Source: Tuctoria greenei (Eukaryota > Streptophyta > Magnoliopsida > Poales > Poaceae). Taken from it: a stretch of 64,000 bases of DNA. Made by a program: the position numbers and the translations under genes. Shown piece after piece: positions 30,692-40,595 of the stretch. Numbering within the stretch: the first letter of the stretch is position 1; the number at the start of each line of letters is the position of its first letter. The notes beneath the pieces are model-generated. The model did no database searches. It saw only the letters and a program-made list of their open reading frames with translations, and was not told where the DNA came from. The stretch is from contig JAYESD010000012.1 of NCBI GenBank assembly GCA_036927565.1, positions 186,001 to 250,000 on the forward strand, written 5' to 3'.

Positions 30692-31853
30692 CCCCTCGGC
30701 AGCATTGGAAAAACCTAACCCGGGCGAAACACTTAGACGCCGTTAGGCTGCCAAAATTTCGTTTGCCGCCAAGTGTTCCCCCTCGTCACTTCCAGGTACG
30801 CCGCCGAGCTTCGCCGTCGCCGAGCTTCGCCGTCGTCGCCGAGCTTCGCCGTCGCCGCCGAGCTTCGCCCTCCTCACTTCCAGGTACGCCGAGCGAAGCC
30901 ATTTCCGTCACCGCCGAGCTTCAAGGTAAACCCTAAACCCTTCGACCTTCCATCCTCCTTCGCCGTGCCGCCTCCCTCCCCGCCCTCGCTGCCGCCTTGC
31001 ATATCCTTGGTTAGGGTTCGGGAATTAGATAATGGTAGGCATCCTTGGTTAGGGTTCGGTGGAATTCGAAAAACTGTCAAGTTCGGTGGCATCTTTGGTT
31101 AGGGTTCGGTGGGGCAAGATTTATGTGGATGGTTATATCACGATAAATTGGTAGTTGGTTCTGTGTGTCTGAAACTGTTCCGACACATTAGTGGTAAACA
31201 TGATTCTAGACTCTAGTAACAGCAGTATATTCCCTATTTCTGTCATCGGCCTTGCATATGCCACATAATTCTCTATTAGGGGCAAGATTTAGCTATATTT
31301 GGTTAAGTTGACCAAATTTGGCTAATTTTGGCTAAGTTACATTAGATATAGTTATACTTGACTAATTTTGACTAAGTTATGCTATATTTAGCTATATTTG
31401 GCTACTTTTGCTTAGAGTTAGCTATGCTAGACTAAGTTTGGCTAAGTTTGCTTTTATTTCTCTAAGTTTCATTTGAGCAATTGTAGCTAATCTGTGCTAC
31501 CAAAGATGTCTGCACTTGTGGCTCCATCAGCTTCATTTTAGCAATTGTACCTAATCTGAGCTACCAAAGTTATGCTATATTTAGCTCTGAAGCCAAACAA
31601 AAGTTGCTGGCCAACTCATTTGTGATGCCAGGAGCATCCTCACGCCCATATCTAGGTAACACTAGGTGTGGCGATGGAGTCTGAGCATATGATGCCGATC
31701 TCTATGATACAAGAATTTAGTTAGACCTATATAACTTCAAAAATGTGTTTTGGCTAAATTTACTTAATTGAGCCAAAATTGAGAAAATTTGTTTTAAATA
31801 TGACCAAATTTAGTTATGCCATTTATTAGATTTTTTGTCTTATTAGATCTAGC

Positions 31854-34800
31854 ATGGAAAGCCCTAAGAAGACTGGTCCTGATTGTAACAACAAAGAAGA
31901 CAATATGGAGTTTACTGACTCCAGCAGTTCAGGCTCCTATCACAGTCCTTCGGATCCTTTTCCGAATATAAAAATTAAAAAGACTTCAGTGGATCTAGAC
32001 CCGGAATATGATCCTGCCGACGAGGTATGGATCACGAATCTTAACTTCAGCAGTTCAAGTTAATGTTGGTTGTCAAGTATACGAAGTCTTATAATTTTTT
32101 TCTACCTAGATTAATCTCGAAGACAATGAGGTGACATCGGCTCCTAAAACCGCAGAAGGTTCACCAATGGATGAATCCTCAGCTTCACTCAAGCGGAAAC
32201 GAGGGCAACGAGGTCCCAATAAGGGTCTATTGGACCGCATCATGTACATAACAAGGGTCGGTCCAAGTGGGCTTCCCCAAGAACCACTGGATTCAGTTAC
32301 CAAGTACCGTAATGCATGCGGTTTTCTTGTTAGGGAGGTTGTGCCGATCACAACCGAGAATTGGAGGAAATTACCCGAGCAGACCAAGAATGAGTTGTGG
32401 GAAAAGATAAAGAAACAATTCAAGTTCCCGAAAGGCACAGAAGAAGCTGTAAAGAAAGCAACATTGGTCTCTTGCGGCAAGAAGTTTCGATGCTGGAAGA
32501 GTGAAATGAATGCTTATGTTAAGGCCAATAAGGTCCCTAGCCCGAGGAAGATGGGAAAAATCACACAAGCTCAGTGGCAAGAGTTTGTTCGTCAAAAGAG
32601 CACACCTGATGCTAAAGCTCTAAGTGCAACTAGGTCAGAGCTTGCAAAAAAGAACAAATACCATCATCGCTTGGGGTCTGCCGGATATGGCCCCAAAGTC
32701 CAGAAATGGAATAAGATAATAGACGACATTCTTAGTAAGGGCAATCCTCACCCATTAGAAGGGTGCGATGAGCGAACTCAACGCTGGGTCTTTGCTCGGT
32801 CAGGTTTGACCAGCGAGGGCAAACTTGAAAAGCCCGACTCTCTGAATGAAGTAGAGGATAAAATGAAAGAAGTAATTGAAAAGCAACAGAAGGGTCTCTT
32901 CAAGCCGAAGAGGGAGAATGACCAACTTACCGCTATCTTGGGAAACCCTGAACACAGCGGACGGGTTCGAGCGGTCTCTTCTCAAATGTCTTGGCTATAT
33001 GGTTTCCCTAAAGATAAAGACACATATAGAAGACGTGAGAAGTTTAAGAAAACACTTGATGAAACAATTGCTCAAAAGGTCAAAGAAAATATGCAAGAAA
33101 TTATGGAACAACTTAGACAATCAGGACAATTAGTGGCACCGAGTACAATGATGGTTCCGGTGCAAAAGGAGCAATTAGTATCTCCAACTGCCTACCCTAG
33201 CAGCGTTGGTTCCGTGCCAGGCTCAGGGTCAGCCCATAAGTTCCCTGTCGATGATATTGCTAACGACAAATCTTGTCGTCTTCTTGTCCCGATAGGCAGA
33301 GCAGGGAACAAAACCAAACAGGTTGCCACTGCTATGGCAAAGCCTGATCGTGACTTCAACGGGAGTCCACTTCCGTTGTATTATTCTGTGGTGCAAGTTC
33401 TTCAGATCATTGATAATGATTATGAAGATTATGAAATAGACCACGTCACACCTGAGGGGATCGCGACTCTGAGGCAGGCTGTCAACCAATTAATCCTTTG
33501 GCACCGACGCGATATCGTGTTGGACGATGAGCCAATTTCTAGCCCCGTCGCATCTCCAAATACTGCAACCCCATCTTCTAAGGCGAAAGTGCATGAAGAT
33601 CCACTCCCAGTCCGGGAAGATCCACTCCCCCTATGTCTGAGCAAGGATGATGATATCCAAGAGCAACAAGTTGGACAACAACTTCAAGCAGTACCAGAGC
33701 AAGCTGTTGCTAGTAAAGAGCAACTAGTTGAGCAACAGCTTGAAGTAGTACTAGAGCCAGCTGCTGGGAGTAAAGAGCAATCAGTTGAACAACAGGTTCA
33801 ACAACAAGCCAGTGTCCAACTTCCGACGACTACTCCTCGATCATCAGTGCCTGTCAAAGTTAGCTCATACGAAAATAAGAAACCTTCATCAGAAGTGACA
33901 AAGTATTTGGAAGCTATGAAGGATAATATTAGAAAATCGAGTGCATCTCGTTCTTCTCATGAGCCAGCATTAGAAGATATCGAGGAGTGGGAAGAAGACG
34001 GTGTCATGTATAATCGGCGGACGGCTTTAGTTAAACCAGGAGTTCCAATATACAAGCTTGAGGATGTTCCTCCTAAATTTGAGAATGGGAAGCCGTTAAT
34101 GACATCCGTACAACTTAGCAAACAACCCGTCGCGCTCAGAAGAATGCATGAGTGGTACATCACTGCCAGCACAAAATATGGTCTTCAGTGCGTCACATTT
34201 CGTATTCCAAAAGAAGCATTCTGGAGCACTGGAGTAGATAAACGAGTCATTTTATTTGAAGAGCTGCTTTCCCTTTTCCATCGGGGCATGCTCGAAATCA
34301 ACCTGCTGCTCGTCTGGTGCTTGTAAGTGCTCTAATATTTTGTATTTGCTTTTCTTACTACACGCATACGCATTTCATGAGATTATAACAATTCTGGACT
34401 TCTTCAATAGGATGCAATACATGGATAATGAAAAGTTGGCGCACAAGACAGGTATCCTTGACCCTACTAGGATTGCAAAGTCGCTATTCGACGTCCAGGC
34501 AAATCGAGAATCAAGCCAGTACAAACACATGAAAAAAAAAGATTTTGAAAGAGCAATTGCAAAACTTAAGAAGGATAGAAAGGCAGAAGTTGCAGCTTAC
34601 ATAGGACATGCGATGTTTAACTTTGTCAGAGACGGCCAGGACCTCGTAAAGGCTCCGTACCACTTCGAGTAAGTTCGACACATGGCATTGAAATAGCAAT
34701 TATTGGTAATTGTTAACACGTGTGTTTGTATGTTTGCAGTAATCACTACATAATGATCTTCATCAAGCCAACGCAGGGAATGGCAACAGTCTTGGACTCG

Positions 34801-35568
34801 GCCGATTACCCACCAGATCGTTACAAAGATTTCCTTTCCATTTTGAAAAAGTACGTTTATTCAATAATTTTAATTTACGCACATTTAGAATGTGTTGACA
34901 AGTTTTATATGACATTTCTTGTATTACAGCGCTTGGCGGTTTTACGCGGAACGGCTTGGCGGTCAGAGACCTCCTAATACGAATGCATTGGACATTAAAA
35001 CGTATTATGCTTGTCCGAAGCAGCCTGCTGGGAGTCTCTTATGCGGGTATTATGTATGCGAGCATCTTCGGACCGCCGCCGTATATAGAGTCAATCGTGA
35101 GGATGTAAGTTATCCTTAATGTCGATACCTTATTTTCTTACTTTTGTGTTTCATTTTCATTGTAACTAGCATAGTTTAATGCTTATATTCTCTGCTGTTC
35201 AATATTACCAGAAACATTATTTTCATATTTTGATTCCAACTTCAAAATTCAATTGCTCATAGTACAACTGCTCCAAAAATACCTACTAAATTCTTGTATA
35301 CTCTCACTTTGATCTATACTTTGAGATTGTTGAAACCAACACATTCTAAACCTTGTTATGTGTTATATTGCAGCACAAGAAGAATCTGAACGAAGAATGG
35401 CCGGTTTGTAGAAGTATTCCTGATGGAGGAGCCGACAGGATTGCTTCTGAACTCTGTCAGTTCATTCGTCGCGAAATTTTGCACAAAACGGGGAAGTTCT
35501 TTGATAAGAGAGGTTCAGCAGCTGATGTGCCAGAACTTTGCGACTATACCAATCTAAACAGTTTTTAG
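31854..35568 (+). CDS. CACTA Transposase_24-like protein fused to a Ulp1/C48 SUMO-protease-like domain, copy 1
   Basis: Six exons: 31854-32024, 32110-34322, 34411-34668, 34740-34850, 34930-35104 and 35374-35568. Phases are consistent and the product is 1,040 residues. A Ser/Asp-rich N-terminus and basic [12 protein letters not shown] stretch are followed by a Transposase_24 (plant En/Spm) region at about 125-270 ([36 protein letters not shown]), a coiled coil, and Gln/Glu/Val-rich repeats at about 575-640. The C-terminus is Ulp1-like: His883, Asp900, Gln949 and Cys956 in [14 protein letters not shown]. The His-Asp spacing of 17 is that of yeast Ulp1. Ulp1-type proteins cut SUMO or its precursors. 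The front part may be the DNA-binding partner of TNP2. Whether the protease is active, and on SUMO, is inferred only. Confidence 0.88.
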
Positions 35569-35769
35569 TGAAAACTTGTAAACTTTGAGATGAAATTGTA
35601 TCTGTAACTTGTACATATGTATATTGTTTTAGTGAAATTGACTTCTGTGATGATAATATTGTTGTCTTTTGTTCTGTGATGATTGTTGTTTTTTGTTCTG
35701 TGATTATATTGAATTGACCTGGAAATTGGAAATAACAGCAGTAGTACTGCATGACCTGGAAATTAGAAA

Positions 35770-36434
35770 AACAATTATCACAGGCGGCTAGATACAAGTA
35801 AAGAAACATCTGTGATAACCTAATTTTCACAGGCGGTGTCTGTTATGGTAGAAACCGGCTGCGTTAAAGGGTCTTCACAGACGGCTGATATAGGTAAACT
35901 CCGTCTGTGATAACTTCATTATCATAGACGGGTTAGTTATGCTTCAATAACCGTCTGTAAAGACACATTATCATTGGCGGTTAGTTATGCTTCAAAACCC
36001 GCCTGTGAAGACATATTATCATAGGCGGTTAGTTATGTTTCAAAATCCGCCTATGAATACAAATTATCATAGACGGTTAGTAATGCTTCAATACCCGTCT
36101 GTGAAGACTTCTTATCATAGACGGTTAGTTATTCTTCAATAACCGTCTGTGATAAGACCTTTATCACAGACGGTTATATATGCTGCACGACCCGTCTGTG
36201 ATAAAGTGTTTTCACAGACGGCTAGCCTAAGTAAAGAACCGCCTATGATAATCGATCTTCACAGGCGGCTATCCTTAGTGAAGAACCGTCTATGATAATT
36301 ACTCTTCACAGGCGGTTTCACTTCTCCGCCTGTGAAATTGCGGATTATCACAGACTCTTCGTTTCAGGCGGTTTTAAAAGCCGTCTGTGATAATAGGTTT
36401 GGAGCCGCCTGTGATGAGGCTTATTGTAGCAGTG
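35770..36434. repeat. CACTA-1 right terminus and subterminal repeats
   Basis: About ten ~60-bp units of the form CACAGACGG-spacer-CCGTCTGTGA lead to the terminal CACTG (minus strand). The terminus differs from the left one at two of the first 16 bases. It is 76 bp shorter than the same region of CACTA-2. Confidence 0.85.
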
Positions 36435-36437
36435 TGC

Positions 36438-36725
36438 TAAATACGCAGCGCTGTAACGTCTCCAGAGTCAAGAGTACATGACAAATATGCATGCTTTACA
36501 GATGTACATTGTCATCTATGCAATGAGTCGCAAAACAATTCGATATGGTTAATTAACTCGCATCCATCCCCTTTTCTAGAAAAAGAAAAGACCTAATTAA
36601 GACGTCGACGGCCGATCCGATCTCACGGGTCACGGGAATCTCTTAGAAAATCCATCCCATGGAGACACACGTGGCGACTGCCATGCATGCATTACGGGTG
36701 GAGTCGAGTGCGTCCACACCTCATC
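36438..36725. other. unique sequence between CACTA-1 and the hAT element
   Basis: I see no gene or repeat here. It is probably original host DNA of the RING-gene locus. Confidence 0.35.
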
Positions 36726-36733
36726 ATCTGCAG

Positions 36734-37727
36734 TATAGTTCGCCAAATGGGCCGCCCGGCCCGAGCCCGGCACGACCCAGATGTGGCCCGGCCCGAACTG
36801 ACCCGGCACGAAGTGGCCCGGTCCTTATCCGTGCCGGGCCGGGCTGTGCTCCTGGGCCAAGTCAGCGGCCCAGGCACGGCACGGACCTCCTTTTTCCGTG
36901 CCGGGCCGGCACCACGGCCCACTGGGCGCGTCCGTGCTCGTGTCGGGCCAAGCACGGGGCGGCGGCTTCCGTCTTCGAGGCGGCAAGGCGAGCGCGGCGG
37001 CAGGAGGCCATAGCGCCGGGACGCGGGCGCGCAGGAGGCGAGCGTCGAGCGGCGCCTTGGGCGCGGGCGCATAGCCGGGAGGCGAGCAACTCGGGCTCTG
37101 GCGCACGTGCGGGGGATCGCGACGGGGACGGAGGCGGCGGGGATTGGGGACGGGGACGGGGCGGAGGCGGCGGGGATTGGGGACGGGGATCGGGGGCGGG
37201 GGCGGCGGGGATCGAGGATTGGGGGCGGGGGGCGGCGGGGATCGAGGATTGGGGGCGGGGGCGGCGGGGATCGGGGACAAGGGCGACGGGGAACCGGGGA
37301 TCGGGAACGGGGAAGGAGGCGGCGGGGAACGGGGACGGGGCGGCGGGTATCGGGAACGGGGACGAGGGCGGCGTGGATTGGGGACGGGGGCGGCGCGGGT
37401 GGAGATTGGAGACTGGAGGCTAGGGTCTGAGAATATGTGGTGGTTGTATATTTATATGAGGCTCACCCAAAACACTGATCCAACGGCTGAAGTCCATCTA
37501 CTTAGAAATCAACGGTTTAGATATTCGGGCCAGCATCGGGCCGACCGATTTTTCGTGCCGGGCTCGGGCCGGCACGCCGTGCTGGGATGGAGGCCCAAGC
37601 ACGGCACGGCTATCGTGCCCGGGCCGGCCCGGCACGATTCTCTTCGGGCCGGGCCCGTGCTCGGACCGGGCTTTTTAGTGTCGGGCCTTGGGCCGCCCGA
37701 TGGACCCAGCCCATTTGGCAAACTATA
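36734..37727. mobile_element. non-autonomous hAT element with 8-bp target duplication
   Basis: The inverted termini are TATAGTTCGCCAAATGGGCC at 36734 and, read inward, TATAGTTTGCCAAATGGGCT at 37727. The 8-bp sequence ATCTGCAG flanks both sides (36726-36733 and 37728-37735), diagnostic of hAT-type insertion. Next to each end are CGGGCC/GGCACG-rich subterminal repeats. The middle (37090-37420) is a GGGGACGGGG-type low-complexity run. There is no transposase gene, and open frames across it are composition artefacts. Confidence 0.88.
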
Positions 37728-37788
37728 ATCTGCAGCCCCTGATTGCTTCCTTCATTCCTGGTTGATGGATGATGGGTCGGAACAATAA

Positions 37789-38322
37789 TCACGACGGCCA
37801 AAGCCAGCTGCTGTGGCCATGTAGGAACGCCATGAGCAGCATCATGTCTTCCTCCTCCTCCTCGTCGGCCTCCTCCTCCTCCGGTGGCGGCGTCAGGAGC
37901 CGGCACCGGCAGAGCGGGCACGTCGCGACGTCGGTCGACCGAGCCAGCAGCCAGCGGTCGAGGCAGGTCCGGTGGAACAGGTGCCGGCACTTGAGCTCCC
38001 TGATCTCCTCGCCCTCCTCGATGCCGCTCAGGCAGACCACGCACTCCTCTTCGTCCTCCTCCTCATCCTCCTCGCAGCTGCTGGGGCGCCGCCTTCTCCG
38101 CCTGTACGGCGCCACACGGAGGACCTCCTCGCTGATCATGCCGCGTTTGCTTCTCTCCGCCGTCAAGAGCCGCCGGAACGACGACGACCCGCCCACCGGG
38201 AGACGGCATGCTAAAACTAAAAGGTTGCGCACCGGCACAATAACGAGGAGTACGACGGACATAGGAGGGAGGAGGATCCGCAGCAGCAGCCCTCTCATGG
38301 TCGCCACGATCGATCGGTCCAT
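37789..38322 (-). CDS. RING-H2 finger protein, single membrane segment, likely E3 ubiquitin ligase
   Basis: A 177-residue single-exon frame. A hydrophobic segment at 11-39 is a likely membrane anchor, followed by a basic stretch RRRRRR (74-79) and an acidic run. The RING-H2 finger uses Cys94, Cys97, Cys112, His114, His117, Cys120, Cys135 and Cys138, a complete zinc-binding set with the C-x2-C-x14-C-x-H-x2-H-x2-C-x14-C-x2-C pattern, and has the Trp124 expected at the E2 contact. A short acidic tail ends the protein. Layout resembles plant ATL/BRH1-like RING proteins. GC-rich coding and lack of repeats suggest a resident host gene. A second Met at residue 9 is possible as the start. It is the only host-like gene in the window and is boxed in by a hAT element and two CACTA elements. 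Confidence 0.88.
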   Translation of the reverse strand: MDRSIVATMRGLLLRILLPPMSVVLLVIVPVRNLLVLACRLPVGGSSSFRRLLTAERSKRGMISEEVLRVAPYRRRRRRPSSCEEDEEEDEEECVVCLSGIEEGEEIRELKCRHLFHRTCLDRWLLARSTDVATCPLCRCRLLTPPPEEEEADEEEEEDMMLLMAFLHGHSSWLWPS

Positions 38323-38469
38323 GTCTCTCGATCGGTGGCCAAGTGTTGTGCCGTCAAGTGCAATCTCCTCGCTCTCCAGGTCTTTTGCTCTCTGGGTCTT
38401 TTACTCTCTTGTGTTGTGTCACACACTCACACTAGCTGGCTAGAGACGTAGTCCGCCTATATGTACATG

Positions 38470-39650
38470 TTCTGGCCACAAACGCAAGCTAACCTCAACT
38501 CGTTCAGCTTGCACATAAAACAAGCGATGACCACGGCCTATTGGAATTGATTAGGCGATACGGACGATACGAGCAGTTAAATTTGAAAAAATTGCAAATT
38601 GCGTGTTGCTGTTTCTTTAAACAACAACCCAAGTAGGGTGCTGTGGAGTAGATGTGGATGCATGGTCCATCTCATCAGCATATTAAACTCAGAGCCACGT
38701 TTTGACTTTGGAGATCCATGGCTCCGCATTCGATCTCCTTGCCAGTGCCACTTGTCACCGACGACAGGAAGCTCACGCGAACGTGTGGTATTTGCGTTAG
38801 CACAGAAGTATTTGACTTACGTGCCCTGGGGAGAAAACGGGAAAAGCTAGCGTCCATACTGAGTGCAAAAAGAAAGGATTTAATTTTAAACATGACCAGC
38901 CCTCCAAAAAATCAAGAAAAGCTGAACCATGTGGCTCTACAAGTCATGTTGTAGCCATATCTTTTCATCTCTCAAACACGGAACTACAAGCAGATTAGTT
39001 CGTGTTCCATCTTGATCCGAAAAATATCCGGAAGCGTAAGTATCACGCTCTCGCTCTGTAATAAAACCAAATCTTAACACAAAGCCTGATCAGGACGTCT
39101 TTTCTTTGACCAAAAGCAATAAATGATGATGATAATGCAAGTCGATCTACAGCGCTGCTAGGCCATATGTGCATGTTAAGATCTGAAAACGAACTGGTGA
39201 CACAAGCGTCGCTCATGTTGACATCAAACATTAATAAACGATAGATTTCGCGAGCATAAAAGTCCCAGTTGACCAGAATCATTATTCTGCCTAAAAGAGA
39301 ACATTATTCTTGCATTAGTTTTTCTATTCTGGATGAATCTAAAATGTGAAATACAGTAAGAATAATGCTTTCTATCTACAGCACAATTTTGAATGGATAG
39401 GACTTGCGGGTTGGCTCGGTCAGCGTGGACCTAAAGGTTAGGAAGAGAAAAATGGCAGTTGACTGAATCCATCAAATCGTCATATTTTCTTTTGGGGAAA
39501 CAAATAAAGTAAACACAAGTTGCAGCAAATATTGAAGATCGGTCGATGCAAGTATCAGACAATGCGAGTGACACTAGCTAGAGCTGGGCCATTCTTCTTC
39601 TATTTGCAAGCGTTGACAAGTGCACTACAGGAGACAGTTGCAAGAGATGG
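38470..39650. other. upstream region of the RING-H2 gene
   Basis: Moderately AT-rich, non-repetitive sequence. A weak ACATATAGG TATA-like site lies on the minus strand near 38455-38463. I see no other gene. It probably contains the RING gene promoter, which CACTA-2 truncates at about 1.3 kb upstream of the ATG. Confidence 0.4.
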
Positions 39651-39653
39651 GAC

Positions 39654-40410
39654 CACTGCTACAATAAGCCTCATCACAGGCGGCTCCAAACCTATTATCA
39701 CAGACGGCTTTTAAAACCGCCTGAAACGAAGAGTCTGTGATAATCCGCAATTTCACAGGCGGAGAAGTGAAACCGCCTGTGAAGACTAATTATCATAGGC
39801 GGTTCTTCACTAAGGATAGCCGCCTGTGAAGACCGATTATCATAGGCGGTTCTTTACTTAGGCTAGCCGTCTGTGAAAATACTTTATCACAGACGGGTCG
39901 TGCAGCATATATAACCGTCTGTGATAATCGTCTTATCACAGACGGTTATTGAAGAATAACTAACCGCCTATGATAAGAAGTCTTCACAGGCGGGTATTGA
40001 AGCATAACTAACCGCCAATGATAATTTGTCTTCGAAGCATAACTAACCGCCTATGATAATGAGTCTTCACAGTCGGGTATTGAAGCATAACTAACCGCCT
40101 ATGATAATGTGTATTCACAGGCGGATTTTGAAGCATAACTAACCGCCTATGATAATATGTCTTCACAGGCGGGTTTTGAAGCATAACTAACCGTCAATGA
40201 TAATGTGTCTTTACAGACGGTTATTGAAGCATAACTAACCTGTCTATGATAATGGTGTTATCACAGACGGAGATTACCTATATCAGCCGTCTGTGAAGAC
40301 CCTTTAACGCAGCCGGTTTCTACCATAACAGACACCGCCTGTGAAAATTAGGTTATCACAGATGTTTCTTTACTTGTATCTAGCCGCCTGTGATAATTGT
40401 TTTTCACAGT
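39654..40410. repeat. CACTA-2 terminus and subterminal repeats, Ulp1 side
   Basis: Same facing CAGACGG/CCGTCTG units as 35770-36434 in reverse order, with one more unit than copy 1. Confidence 0.85.
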
Positions 40411-40595
40411 CATGCAGTACTACTGCTGTTATTTCTAATTTCCAGGTCAATTCAATATAATCACAGAACAAAAAACAACAATCATCACAGAACAAAAGAC
40501 AACAATATTATCATCACAGAAGTCAATTTCACTAAAACAATATACATATGTACAAGTTACAGATACAATTTCATCTCAAAGTTTACAAGTTTTCA

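Larger units (their letters stand above)
18536..36434 (+). mobile_element. CACTA (En/Spm) DNA transposon, copy 1, complete with target duplication
   Basis: The left end reads CACTACTACAAAAAGC at 18536. The right end, read inward, is CACTGCTACAATAAGC, ending at 36434. The 3-bp duplication TGC flanks both ends (18533-18535 and 36435-36437), as expected for this superfamily. The 17,899-bp element contains, left to right, a SUMO-E2-like gene (-), TNP2 transposase (-), acidic protein A (-), an F-box gene (+), a 754-bp tandem array, acidic protein B (-) and a Transposase_24/Ulp1 gene (+). All are open, so this copy may be autonomous. Copy 2 at 39654-57999 is the same family in the opposite orientation. 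Confidence 0.96.

Noticed and set aside
34740..35568. Ulp1 exons as a captured host gene separate from the Transposase_24 gene
   Set aside because: Splice sites and phases join them into one 1,040-codon frame in both copies, and such fusions are common in plant CACTA proteins.
36659..37728. Long Gly/Arg-rich frames across the hAT element
   Set aside because: They follow the GGGGACGGGG and CGGGCC composition, overlap each other in all frames and cross the element borders.
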